Source: Roseburia inulinivorans DSM 16841 (GTDB lineage Bacteria; Bacillota; Clostridia; Lachnospirales; Lachnospiraceae). Taken from it: DNA of 33,692 nucleotides. The first letter of the stretch is position 1, and the number at the start of each line of letters is the position of its first letter. The position numbers and the translations under genes were made by a program. The DNA is taken from positions 1-33,692 of the forward strand of contig NZ_ACFY01000137.1 in NCBI RefSeq assembly GCF_000174195.1. The letters run 5' to 3'. Below the pieces are notes generated by a model, which saw nothing but the letters and a program-made list of their open reading frames with translations, was not told the DNA's origin and did not search any database. Positions 1 through 7,054 of this stretch are shown here, piece after piece.

Positions 1-53
1 ACATATGCCTTTTATAGGGCTATCATATAAGAAAAGCGAGAAAGGAGCAGTTT

Positions 54-827
54 ATGCCGAGACCAGTAAAATGCAGAAAAGTCTGTCATTTCCCACAAAT
101 TTTAGAATTTCTTCCGGCAGATGATACTGAGAAAAAAACGCCCATTGTTCTGACGGTAGATGAGTACGAGACAATCCGTCTTTTGGACAAGAAAGGTTAC
201 AGTCAGGAGCAGTGTGCAGAATCTATGCAGATCGCAAGAACGACGGTCCAACGGATTTACGAGATTGCCAGGAAGAAAATAGCAGATGCACTCATTGATG
301 GACATCCACTCAGAATCGAGGGTGGGGATTTCAGAATTTGTGATGGTGAGAGCAGCAACTGCAGCTTTGGAGGATGTTACAAACAGGAAATTTACAAAAA
401 ATATGCAGAAGAAAAAGGAGAAGGTATCATGAGAATAGCAGTAACATATGAAAATGGACAGATTTTCCAGCACTTTGGACACACAGAGACATTTAAGATT
501 TACGATGTAGAGGAAGGAAAAGTAGTACATTCAGAAGTAGTAGATACGAATGGAAGCGGACATGGTGCATTGGCGGGAGTTCTTAATGCGTTGAATGCAG
601 ATGTTCTGATCTGTGGCGGAATCGGAGGAGGTGCACAGACAGCATTAGCGGCAGCAGGAATTAAGCTTTTCGGAGGAGTTTCAGGAGATGCAGATAAAGC
701 GGTAGAAGCTTTTATCAATGAAACACTTGAGTATAATCCGGATGTGAAGTGTTCTCACCATGAGCACAACCATGGGGAAGGACATACATGTGGTGAGCAT
801 GGATGTGGAAACCATAGCTGTCATTAA
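54..827 (+). CDS. DUF134 / NifX-like dinitrogenase cofactor-domain fusion protein
   Basis: 257 residues. Residues 1-105 match the DUF134 family: a start MPRPVKCRKVC and a sigma-like helix-turn-helix (YETIRLLDKKGYSQEQCAE then ARTTVQRIYEIARKKIADAL). Residues 126-225 match the NifX/NifB-C family that binds iron-molybdenum or other metal clusters (MRIAVTYENGQIFQHFGHTETF, later GGIGGGAQTALAAAGIKL). The last 25 residues are very rich in His and Cys, which suggests metal binding. The start follows AAAGGAG. An in-frame ATG at 429, exactly at the domain border, has its own AAGGAGAAGG site, so the second domain could also be made alone. The role is inferred: a DNA-binding or metal-cluster accessory protein. 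In clostridia the two domains are also known as separate neighbouring genes. No nitrogenase genes are present here. Confidence 0.85.
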   Translation: MPRPVKCRKVCHFPQILEFLPADDTEKKTPIVLTVDEYETIRLLDKKGYSQEQCAESMQIARTTVQRIYEIARKKIADALIDGHPLRIEGGDFRICDGESSNCSFGGCYKQEIYKKYAEEKGEGIMRIAVTYENGQIFQHFGHTETFKIYDVEEGKVVHSEVVDTNGSGHGALAGVLNALNADVLICGGIGGGAQTALAAAGIKLFGGVSGDADKAVEAFINETLEYNPDVKCSHHEHNHGEGHTCGEHGCGNHSCH

Positions 828-849
828 GAAGAATAAAAAATACAACACG

Positions 850-900
850 AAAGGATGCGTCAAGGTAATGTAAGAATTATCGTGATACATCCTTTTGTAT
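850..900 (+). terminator. probable terminator after the DUF134 fusion gene
   Basis: AAAGGATG (850-857) pairs with CATCCTTT (888-895), followed by TTGTATTT. The loop is long (about 30 nt) but can fold partly. It sits 20 bases after the stop codon and could work in either direction. Confidence 0.45.
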
Positions 901-926
901 TTGGATTGATTATTTTTTTTCTCTGC

Positions 927-956
927 TTGTCGAAAGTAATGGATGGAATGTATAAT
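927..956 (+). promoter_or_regulatory. possible sigma-A promoter for the small membrane protein and bcp
   Basis: TTGTCG at 927-932, an 18-base spacer, then a perfect TATAAT at 951-956, about 60 bases before the ATG at 1017. The -35 match is moderate. Confidence 0.45.
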
Positions 957-1016
957 ATTGTTCATAATCCAGAGATATTTATTTTGGAAAAAGTTTAATC
1001 AATTTGGAGGTATAAA

Positions 1017-1226
1017 ATGAAAGCACATAAGTATTGGTCAATGGGAGCGTTAATTACTATGATTGGAACTTTTTATACAGGATATAAAGGATCCAAATCA
1101 GGTCATAAGTATTTTGCATGCAGCACTCTTATATGTATGATCATGTCCATGTACACTGGACATAAAATGATTTCAGTTAATAAGAGAGTAAGAAAACAGG
1201 TGGAAAATACAGAAGCGGAGGAATAG
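1017..1226 (+). CDS. small two-helix membrane protein (DUF6219-like)
   Basis: 69 residues with a TTGGAGG site just before the ATG. Two hydrophobic stretches (about residues 8-24 and 31-49) each end in a YTG(Y/H)K motif, so the protein looks like an internal repeat of two membrane hairpins, and the tail is charged and acidic. It resembles short Lachnospiraceae proteins that I associate with DUF6219, from memory only. It ends 3 bases before the bcp start and is probably co-transcribed with it. Function unknown. Confidence 0.7.
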   Translation: MKAHKYWSMGALITMIGTFYTGYKGSKSGHKYFACSTLICMIMSMYTGHKMISVNKRVRKQVENTEAEE

Positions 1227-1229
1227 TAA

Positions 1230-1685
1230 ATGTTAGAGTCAGGAACCAAAGCACCGGACTTTGAATTGCCGGATCAGAATGGAGAAATGCATAAATTAAG
1301 CGATTATGCAGGAAAAAAAGTGATCTTATATTTTTATCCAAAGGATAATACACCAGGATGTACAAAACAGGCATGTGGTTTTTCAGAGCGTTATCCTCAA
1401 TTTACCGAGAAAGGCGCAGTGATCCTTGGAGTCAGTAAGGATTCTGTAGCCTCTCACAAGAGATTTGAAGAAAAATATGGACTGGCATTTACGCTATTAG
1501 CAGATCCAGAGCGTAAAGTTATTGAAGCATATGATGTCTGGAAGGAAAAGAAAAATTATGGAAAAGTATCTATGGGTGTAGTAAGAACTACATATCTTAT
1601 TGATGAGCAGGGAATCATTATAAAGGCAAATGATAAAGTCAAGGCGGCAGATGATCCTGAAAATATGCTCAAGGAATTGGCATAA
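1230..1685 (+). CDS. bcp: thioredoxin-dependent thiol peroxidase (Bcp, peroxiredoxin)
   Basis: 151 residues, normal length for the AhpC/TSA-fold Bcp family. It reduces hydrogen peroxide and organic hydroperoxides in the cytoplasm using thioredoxin. The active site TPGCTKQACGF is clear, with peroxidatic Cys44 and the second Cys49 in the typical Bcp spacing. The YFYPKDNTPGCT strand-loop is also classic. GCGGAGG precedes the ATG. Its stop overlaps the yaaA start by one base (TAATG), so both peroxide-defence genes are translationally coupled. Confidence 0.93.
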   Translation: MLESGTKAPDFELPDQNGEMHKLSDYAGKKVILYFYPKDNTPGCTKQACGFSERYPQFTEKGAVILGVSKDSVASHKRFEEKYGLAFTLLADPERKVIEAYDVWKEKKNYGKVSMGVVRTTYLIDEQGIIIKANDKVKAADDPENMLKELA

Positions 1686-2434
1686 TGAAGATTATTTTAT
1701 CACCTGCAAAAAAGATGATTGTAGATACCGATAACTTAGCGCCGGTTGAACTGCCTGTCTATATTGATAAGACAGCAGAAGTATTAAACTGGATGAAAAG
1801 CAAATCAAAAGAAGAACTGAAAGCTATCTGGAAATGTAATGACAAGATTGCAGAGCAGAACTTTAACAGATTGGAGAATATGGATCTTTATAACAGGCTT
1901 ACTACGGCTGTTTTAGCATATGAAGGGATTGCATTTCAATATATGGCACCATCTGTGTTTGAAATCCAGCAGTTTGAGTATTTGCAAAATCATTTAAGAA
2001 TCTTGTCTGCGTTTTATGGCATTTTAAAACCAATGGATGGTGTGACTCCTTATCGTCTTGAAATGCAGGCAAAGGTTGGAATTGGAGATGCAAAAAATCT
2101 GTATGAGTACTGGGGAGAATTGTTATACCGCTCAGTAATCGATGACAGTAGGATTATCATTAATCTTGCATCAAAAGAATACTCAAAATGTATAGAAAAG
2201 TATCTGACACCACAGGACAGATATATTACGATTGTATTTTGTGAGTTAGCCGGAGATAAATTGGTAACAAAAGGTACCTATGCCAAGATGGCTCGTGGTG
2301 AAATGGTCAGATTCATAGCGGAAAATAATATTGAAAATCCGTTGGAGGTTCAGAAATTTGACAGACTCGGATATTCGTTTAGGTCTGATTTATCTTCAGA
2401 TTCAGAATATGTATTTGAACGCAAAATAAAATAG
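1685..2434 (+). CDS. yaaA: YaaA family peroxide stress protein (DUF328)
   Basis: 249 residues, typical of the family. Visible signatures are the N-terminal ILSPAKKM, YRLEMQAKVG in the middle, INLASKEYSK and GTYAKMARGEMVRF. In E. coli YaaA limits free iron and oxidative DNA damage during hydrogen peroxide stress, and the family has a DNA-binding fold. The start overlaps the bcp stop by one base. Position next to bcp and the PerR-like gene supports the role. The downstream 126 bases hold the promoter and dyads of the next gene. Confidence 0.92.
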   Translation: MKIILSPAKKMIVDTDNLAPVELPVYIDKTAEVLNWMKSKSKEELKAIWKCNDKIAEQNFNRLENMDLYNRLTTAVLAYEGIAFQYMAPSVFEIQQFEYLQNHLRILSAFYGILKPMDGVTPYRLEMQAKVGIGDAKNLYEYWGELLYRSVIDDSRIIINLASKEYSKCIEKYLTPQDRYITIVFCELAGDKLVTKGTYAKMARGEMVRFIAENNIENPLEVQKFDRLGYSFRSDLSSDSEYVFERKIK

Positions 2435-2471
2435 TTATTAAGGTAAAAGATGCTCAGTTTGGTAGCTTTTA

Positions 2472-2489
2472 TAATAATGAGAATTATTA
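2472..2489 (+). promoter_or_regulatory. candidate Fur/Per box upstream of the PerR-like gene
   Basis: TAATAAT (2472-2478) and ATTATTA (2483-2489) form a perfect 7-bp inverted repeat around GAGA. It resembles the 7-1-7 style AT-rich boxes bound by Fur and PerR, and lies just upstream of a consensus -35 element. Autoregulation is inferred. Confidence 0.5.
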
Positions 2490-2497
2490 CTATTTTA

Positions 2498-2526
2498 TTG
2501 ACAACAGGATAATAGTGGTATATAAT
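2498..2526 (+). promoter_or_regulatory. consensus sigma-A promoter of the PerR-like operon
   Basis: TTGACA (2498-2503), exactly 17 bases, then TATAAT (2521-2526). Both hexamers match consensus fully. Transcription would start near 2533, inside the dyad at 2527-2553. Confidence 0.85.
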
Positions 2527-2553
2527 CCTTATTAAGAACTAATCCTAATAAGG
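2527..2553 (+). promoter_or_regulatory. perfect 8-bp dyad between -10 box and RBS
   Basis: CCTTATTA (2527-2534) and TAATAAGG (2546-2553) are perfect inverted repeats with an 11-base spacer. The right arm runs into the AAGGAGG ribosome binding site of the Fur-family gene. It can act as an operator over the transcription start, or as an RNA hairpin masking the binding site. Confidence 0.55.
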
Positions 2554-2560
2554 AGGGCAA

Positions 2561-2968
2561 ATGACAAGTAGGAGAAATACCATTCAAAAAGATCTTGTAA
2601 GAAATACCGTATACGAAATGAGAAGGCACGTTACGGCAAATGAAGTGTATGAATTTATAAAAGAAGCATATCCTACAATCGGAAAAGGAACTGTATATAG
2701 AAATCTTGATATATTGGTAGAGGAAGGTGCATTAAGAAAGGTTGAAGTTCCGAATGGACCGAACCGATTTGATTTTACATTGAAAAATCATTACCATGTA
2801 AGATGTATAAAGTGCGGTGAAGTTTTTGATGTGGATATGGATCAAATACCGGATTTGATGGAAAGAATTCATAACACTCATGGAATTGAATTTGTGGATT
2901 ATGATATTTCATTTAAAGGCATTTGCCCGAAATGCAGGGAGAAGGTAAAGGAGGAACAGCATGGATAG
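2561..2968 (+). CDS. perR: Fur-family transcriptional regulator, PerR-like
   Basis: 135 residues, normal for Fur/PerR. The winged-helix domain is residues 1-75 (TVYEMRRHVTANEVYEFIK, then GTVYRNLDILVEEG). The dimer domain follows, with the structural zinc site C82-x2-C85 and C122-x2-C125. YHVRCIKCGEVFDVD is typical of PerR, where metal-bound histidines are oxidised by peroxide. The neighbours are all peroxide or superoxide enzymes, so PerR is more likely than Fur or Zur, though the residues visible do not prove this. The start follows AAGGAGG. Its 3' end overlaps the next gene by 8 bases. Probably autoregulated through the dyads at 2472-2489 and 2527-2553. Confidence 0.88.
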   Translation: MTSRRNTIQKDLVRNTVYEMRRHVTANEVYEFIKEAYPTIGKGTVYRNLDILVEEGALRKVEVPNGPNRFDFTLKNHYHVRCIKCGEVFDVDMDQIPDLMERIHNTHGIEFVDYDISFKGICPKCREKVKEEQHG

Positions 2969-3584
2969 GAAAGCAATGTATAAGTTGAGTTATGGACTGT
3001 TTATATTGACCGCTAAAGAAGCAGAAAAAGATAACGGATGCATCATTAATACAGCCATTCAGGCAGCTTCGGAACCAAACCAGTTAAGTATCTGTGTGAA
3101 TAAGGCAAATTATACGCATGATATGATTCAAAGAACCGGAAAATTTACTGTATCAGTCTTAAGTCAGAAGGCACAATTTGAATTGTTCAAACATTTTGGC
3201 TTCCAATCAGGAAGAGATACCAATAAGTTTGAAGCCTTTGAGCAGTGTGCCAGGGGCACAAATGGTATTTATTATATTACAGAAGGTACAAATGCATACA
3301 TTTCTGTGACAGCTACTAAAACAGAGGACTTGGGTTCACATACGATGTTTATCGGTGAGATAACCGATATGGAAGTTTTAAGCAATGTTCCTTCAGTAAC
3401 ATATGATTATTATCAGAATAATATTAAGCCTAAGCCACAGGAGGTTGGAAAAACAGAGGACGGTCAGACAATATGGCGTTGCAGAATCTGCGGATATGAA
3501 TATGTAGGCGAGGAATTACCGGATGACTTTATATGTCCTTTGTGCAAGCACCCGGCATCAGATTTTGAAAAAGTAGTAAAGTAA
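2961..3584 (+). CDS. flavin reductase-rubredoxin fusion protein
   Basis: 207 residues. Residues 1-155 are an FMN-binding flavin reductase-like domain (LSYGLFILTAKEAEKDNGCIIN, then GKFTVSVLS and FKHFGFQSGRD). Residues 167-205 are a rubredoxin with WRCRICGYEYVGEE and CPLCKHPASDF. This is the layout of 'high molecular weight rubredoxin' of anaerobes such as Moorella, which passes electrons from NAD(P)H-dependent proteins to oxygen- and peroxide-reducing enzymes. Rubrerythrin and superoxide reductase directly downstream are the likely electron acceptors. The start lies inside the end of the PerR-like gene, with AAAGGAGG before it, so expression is coupled to the regulator. Confidence 0.9.
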   Translation: MDRKAMYKLSYGLFILTAKEAEKDNGCIINTAIQAASEPNQLSICVNKANYTHDMIQRTGKFTVSVLSQKAQFELFKHFGFQSGRDTNKFEAFEQCARGTNGIYYITEGTNAYISVTATKTEDLGSHTMFIGEITDMEVLSNVPSVTYDYYQNNIKPKPQEVGKTEDGQTIWRCRICGYEYVGEELPDDFICPLCKHPASDFEKVVK

Positions 3585-3599
3585 ACGGAGGTAAAAGAG

Positions 3600-4142
3600 A
3601 TGGCAGCAAACAAATATGCAGGAACACAGACAGAGAAGAATTTACAGGAGGCATTTGCAGGGGAATCACAGGCAAGAAATAAGTATACCTATTTTGCTTC
3701 TGTAGCGAAAAAGGAAGGTTACGAGCAGATGTCAGCATTGTTTTTAAAGACTGCAGATAATGAGAAAGAACATGCAAAGATGTGGTTCAAAGAATTAGCA
3801 GGAATTGGTGATACAAAGGAAAACCTGGCGGCAGCGGCAGAAGGCGAAAATTATGAGTGGACAGATATGTATGAAGGCTTCGCTAAAACTGCTGATGAAG
3901 AAGGGTTCCATGAGCTTGCTGCAAAATTCAGGGCTGTAGGAGAGATTGAGAAGCATCACGAAGAGAGATATCGTGCACTTCTTAAGAATATTGAAACTGC
4001 ACAGGTATTTGAAAAGAGCGAAGTTAAGGTATGGGAATGCCGTAACTGTGGACATATTGTGGTAGGAACTAAGGCGCCTGATGTATGTCCGGTATGTAAT
4101 CATCCTCAGAGCTATTTTGAAGTACATGAAGAGAATTATTAA
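3600..4142 (+). CDS. rbr: rubrerythrin
   Basis: 180 residues. Residues 1-135 are the ferritin-like four-helix bundle with the diiron ligands in [23 protein letters not shown] and the later [10 protein letters not shown]. Residues 143-177 are the rubredoxin domain with CRNCGH and CPVCNH. It reduces hydrogen peroxide to water in anaerobes using electrons from rubredoxin-type donors. The gene starts 15 bases after the flavin reductase-rubredoxin stop with ACGGAGG before the ATG, and is clearly in the same operon. Confidence 0.95.
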   Translation: MAANKYAGTQTEKNLQEAFAGESQARNKYTYFASVAKKEGYEQMSALFLKTADNEKEHAKMWFKELAGIGDTKENLAAAAEGENYEWTDMYEGFAKTADEEGFHELAAKFRAVGEIEKHHEERYRALLKNIETAQVFEKSEVKVWECRNCGHIVVGTKAPDVCPVCNHPQSYFEVHEENY

Positions 4143-4167
4143 AGATATGAGATAATTCCAAAGAAGC

Positions 4168-4182
4168 ATTAAAGCTTAATGG
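4168..4182 (+). promoter_or_regulatory. palindrome between rbr and the superoxide reductase gene
   Basis: CATTAA-AGC-TTAATG is a perfect 6-bp inverted repeat in the 111-base gap after rbr. It could be an operator; nothing in the sequence fixes its partner. Confidence 0.3.
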
Positions 4183-4253
4183 ATCGGCGGATTCTTAAAA
4201 AAGTTATAGAAGCAATTTAGATTTTATTTTTTACACATGGAAGGAGAAAAAAG

Positions 4254-4628
4254 ATGGAAGTAAAATATTATGTATGCAATCACTGTGGAAACATTATTGA
4301 AATGGTAAAGGATAAGGGCGTGCCGGTAATATGTTGTGGCGAGGCTATGCACGAGTTAAAGGCCGGAGTGACAGATGCTGCTGTAGAGAAGCATGTTCCT
4401 GTATATACAGTGGACAAACAGCATGTTCATGTTGTAGTCGGAGAAACAAAACATCCAATGCTTGAAGAGCATTTCATTGAGTGGATTACATTAAATACAA
4501 ATCAGGGTATTTACAGAAAGCAGCTAACTCCGGGACAGGAGCCGGTAGCAGATTTTTGTCTTTGCGATGGTGAACAGGTAGAAGAAGTATATGCATATTG
4601 TAACCTGCATGGATTATGGAAATGCTAA
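4254..4628 (+). CDS. dfx: desulfoferrodoxin (superoxide reductase, class I)
   Basis: 124 residues. The N-terminal desulforedoxin domain has the FeCys4 set C8, C11, C27, C28 (CNHCG and CCGEAM). The C-terminal superoxide reductase domain has the Fe(His4Cys) ligands in KHVPV (His47), KHPM (His67), EEHF (His73) and YCNLHGLWK (Cys116, His119), all intact. It reduces superoxide to hydrogen peroxide without making oxygen, and the peroxide is then removed by rubrerythrin, Bcp and related enzymes. AAGGAG precedes the ATG. The last codons overlap the start of the HD-GYP remnant. Confidence 0.95.
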   Translation: MEVKYYVCNHCGNIIEMVKDKGVPVICCGEAMHELKAGVTDAAVEKHVPVYTVDKQHVHVVVGETKHPMLEEHFIEWITLNTNQGIYRKQLTPGQEPVADFCLCDGEQVEEVYAYCNLHGLWKC

Positions 4629-5101
4629 GTATAGATATTATCGGACTTGCAGGAGCCTGTTCCTATGCTTTGGACTGTATAGAAGCAGAGTTGGTAAATA
4701 TCAAAAACAAACATGGAAAAAGAGTGGCTTATATAAGTATACGCATGGCTGAATATTGGAAAATTCAAGGTGATTAATTACAAGATTTAGCCATGTGTGC
4801 TTTACTGCATGATAATGCTTTGACACAATATATTTCTGAGGAGCTTAAAAAGGATTCTGTTATTGACCTAAAAAAAGATTTATCTGAGGAAAAAACGAAT
4901 CTCCATTGTATATATGGTGAAAAGAATATTACTAAACTTCCTTTTAAAACAGATGTTTCAAATGTGATTTTGTATCATCATGAACATGCCGATGGAACTG
5001 GCTCTTTTCAAAAAAAGTGGAATGAAATTCCATTGTTCGCAAGGATTATTCATCTTGCAGATATCATTGATATTATAAGAAATAGTATTGATTCTGATGA
5101 T
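4622..5101 (+). pseudogene. HD-GYP-like phosphodiesterase gene, broken by an in-frame stop
   Basis: The frame opens at an ATG at 4622 inside the end of dfx and reads SIDIIGLAGACSYALDC, then KHGKRVAYISIRMAEY. It meets TAA at 4775-4777 and continues in the same frame with LQDLAMCALLHDNAL. The TAA stands where related proteins have Gln, so CAA to TAA is the simplest reading. Further on are the HD pair (LLHD) and YHHEHADGTG, which resembles the HHExxDGxGYP signature but has lost its end. HD-GYP proteins usually degrade cyclic di-GMP. The 3' end is lost: around 5102 the frame passes into AbrB-like and then integrase sequence. A restart at 4793 would give a chimeric protein with no obvious function. 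Confidence 0.7.
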
Positions 5102-5173
5102 AATAGCTGGGATTTATGGGGGACAGTCACTATCGGTAGCAAAGGTCAGATTGTAATACCGAAAGCGGCAAGG
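5102..5173 (+). pseudogene. AbrB/SpoVT-type DNA-binding domain fragment
   Basis: About 24 codons in the same frame read WDLWGTVTIGSKGQIVIP, the typical first half of an AbrB swapped-hairpin domain. The second half is missing and integrase sequence starts at the next codons. It is a captured fragment inside a chimeric frame. Confidence 0.5.
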
Positions 5174-5569
5174 GAAACATTTGAACATGAGAAACAGAAG
5201 CAGGAAGATTTAGGACTTCATTGCGAGGTCACGATTGACGGATATACAGATTTTATTTTCATCAATCGTTTTGGTCAGGCACAGCACCAAGCCACACTCA
5301 ACAAAGCAATCCGAAGAATTATCCGTGATTGCAATGATGAGCAGTTTTTGCACAGTGATGAACCTGATGTGTTACTTCCTCATTTTAGCTGCCACTCGCT
5401 TAGACATACATTTACAACAAGAATGTGTGAAGCTGGAGTAAATATAAAGGTCATTCAAGACGCACTCGGACATTCAGATATTTCAACTACACTGAACATC
5501 TATGCTGATGTTACAAAAGAAATGAAAGCGGAAGAGTTCAAAGGATTGGATAGTTACTTCAAAGTATAA
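5174..5569 (+). pseudogene. tyrosine recombinase (Tn1549-like integrase) C-terminal fragment
   Basis: The last about 130 codons of the chimeric frame carry the catalytic end of a phage/transposon-type integrase: HSLRHTFTTRMCEAG (His-x2-Arg), ALGHSD (His) and LNIYADV (nucleophilic Tyr), preceded by DGYTDFIFINRFGQ. The DNA-binding N-terminus and the first catalytic Arg are absent, so it cannot recombine DNA by itself. It marks the edge of a lost or decayed integrative element immediately after the oxidative-stress operon. A terminator-like hairpin follows. Confidence 0.75.
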
Positions 5570-5592
5570 TATTGGACTTCACATACAGAAAG

Positions 5593-5622
5593 AGAACATA
5601 CAGAGTGTTGTGTGTTCTTTCT
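5593..5622 (+). terminator. terminator after the integrase fragment
   Basis: AGAACATACA (5593-5602) pairs with TGTGTGTTCT (5609-5618) with one G-U pair and a 6-base loop, followed by TTCTTTCG. It lies 24 bases after the stop codon. Confidence 0.55.
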
Positions 5623-5693
5623 TTCGTTGGATAAAAAGAGAAATGCTTGAATGGGATATCTTTATGTATCTTTAAACGCCCAAATTAGAAATA

Positions 5694-6332
5694 TTACTCT
5701 TCTTCACTCTTCTTTAACTTCGAATAATAACTATCCGCAGTATAAAGCGCAGCCACCGGATTATGCCCCAATACACGGTCTTTCGTCACTGCTGTCGTAG
5801 TCAGTGCCTCGGAATATTTGTAAAACAGACTGTCATGCCCCACACAAAGTCCGACCACAACATTCAGGTCCGTCTTCGCCTTGTTCAGAAGCTTTGCCTG
5901 CAGGATCGGATTACACATATTCACACCGACACCTTCGCAGCATTCCGGGATGCCGACCGATGTCTTCTTCTGTGTTCCGGCTTTACAGCCGACACCATAC
6001 ACCTCAAAGCCATGTCTGCGCAGGATATCTGCCAGGATACGGCTTTCTTTCAACAATCCGACACAGGTTGCGATCCCGATCTTTTTCGCATTAATCTTCT
6101 TTGCAAAATCCATGATTTCTTCGACACGGGTATGTTTGCAGTAATTCTCATACTCTACTTCAGCTGCAGCGATTGTGACTTTGCGGTTCTCGTCTTCATT
6201 GTAGCATTCCATAGCTTCATTTAGAACTTCTTCATCCATGTGTGTTGTCAGACAGAAATCCGGATAGGTTTTATCCATTTTGTTGCAGTTTTTTACTGCG
6301 CAGTCGATACAGGACATGTCTTCTTTTTTCAT
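5694..6332 (-). CDS. DUF1847 family cysteine-rich protein
   Basis: 212 residues from the ATG at 6332. A longer frame reaches 6380, but only the inner ATG has a good site (AAAGGAG, 9 bases upstream). The N-terminus has a CIDCAVKNC-type cluster, and other Cys residues lie in CKAGTQ, ECCEGVGVNMC and GLCVGHDS. This matches DUF1847, probably a metal or iron-sulfur cluster-binding protein of anaerobes; its function is unknown to me. It stands alone on the minus strand between two decayed regions. The promoter at 6434-6462 fits it. Confidence 0.85.
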   Translation of the reverse strand: MKKEDMSCIDCAVKNCNKMDKTYPDFCLTTHMDEEVLNEAMECYNEDENRKVTIAAAEVEYENYCKHTRVEEIMDFAKKINAKKIGIATCVGLLKESRILADILRRHGFEVYGVGCKAGTQKKTSVGIPECCEGVGVNMCNPILQAKLLNKAKTDLNVVVGLCVGHDSLFYKYSEALTTTAVTKDRVLGHNPVAALYTADSYYSKLKKSEEE

Positions 6333-6373
6333 TTTTTCATTCTCCTTTTGTATACCTTGGTATCTACAGAGGC

Positions 6374-6386
6374 CTGCCACTGGCAG
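6374..6386 (-). promoter_or_regulatory. palindrome in the DUF1847 leader
   Basis: CTGCCA-C-TGGCAG is a perfect dyad with a one-base centre, between the likely promoter and the ribosome binding site. The centre is too short for a hairpin, so a protein-binding site is more likely. Confidence 0.35.
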
Positions 6387-6433
6387 ATTTTCTAGATTAA
6401 GCTTTACTTTGTAAAATATCCGCTATTTACTTC

Positions 6434-6462
6434 ATAATAACAAATACTTATACTACAGACAA
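6434..6462 (-). promoter_or_regulatory. probable promoter of the DUF1847 gene
   Basis: Read on the minus strand: TTGTCT (6462-6457), 17 bases, TATTAT (6439-6434), about 100 bases before the ATG at 6332. An A-rich 17-base element, also found twice near 29.5 kb, lies directly upstream of the -35. Confidence 0.5.
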
Positions 6463-6482
6463 TGGTTTTCCGTTTTTATTTT

Positions 6483-6937
6483 CTTATTTTTGTAGTTCTT
6501 TTCTATGAGAAACGTTCCCCGATTCAGGGTTGATTTGTCAGGAATTGTCGATTCTGATTTTTGAATAATTATTGAAAATTATCTTTTTAAACTTGAAGAT
6601 ATATAACAGTCTCTCTGATAGACCATCATCTTTGGATTTATACTATCATGTATAGGTTATTTCGCCAATCAAAACATTTATCCACTTCCCTCATTTCAAT
6701 CCCAGCTCTTTCAATACCTCAGCCGAATACCAGCTACATGGAAGCCAATAAACCATGCAACAGCGGTTCTTTTATTCGCCAGTATATGCAATTTCTATCT
6801 CATAGCCGCCGTTCTCATAGTAAAAATCCAGTTTTTATTAACTAGGGATGTTGCCACTCCTTTACTCCATTTCAGAAAAAGCAGGTAAAGGAAGAAAAGA
6901 GCCGATGAAAATGATTGGAGTAGGAGGCGGTTACCGG
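6483..6937. other. about 450 bases without a convincing gene
   Basis: No intact gene is visible. On the minus strand around 6660-6840 a broken frame reads KLDFYYENGGYEIEIAYTGE, then a stop, then WYSAEVLKELGLK. It looks like the decayed remains of a small gene that I cannot name. The plus-strand open frame at 6648 has no ribosome binding site. Confidence 0.4.
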
Positions 6938-7042
6938 ATGGAAAAAGAATTTGATGTCGAGATAAAGGAAGTGCTCTCAAGAGTACAGAGAGTAAAGGCA
7001 GAGTCACTTGATGATGCCATTAATAAAGCAATGGATAGATGA
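6938..7042 (+). CDS. small DpnD/PcfM-like protein, possibly truncated
   Basis: 34 residues from an ATG at 6938 with TAGGAGG upstream; the open frame extends further 5' but without support. The sequence EFDVEIKEVLSRVQRVKAESLDDAINK resembles the DpnD/PcfM-like small proteins found on mobile elements (VEIxExLxRxVxVxAxSxxEAI). Those usually run a little longer, so this copy may be cut at its C-terminus. Function unknown. It lies in a stretch of remnants and may not be expressed. Confidence 0.45.
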   Translation: MEKEFDVEIKEVLSRVQRVKAESLDDAINKAMDR

Positions 7043-7054
7043 TTTGTAGACTAT

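Noticed and set aside
102..718. Minus-strand open frames opposite the DUF134 fusion gene
   Set aside because: They lie fully inside a well-supported gene, have no ribosome binding sites and show no recognisable domain.
6648..6845. Plus-strand open frame of 65 codons
   Set aside because: No ribosome binding site, low-complexity Ser/Pro-rich translation, and a more protein-like broken frame exists on the other strand.
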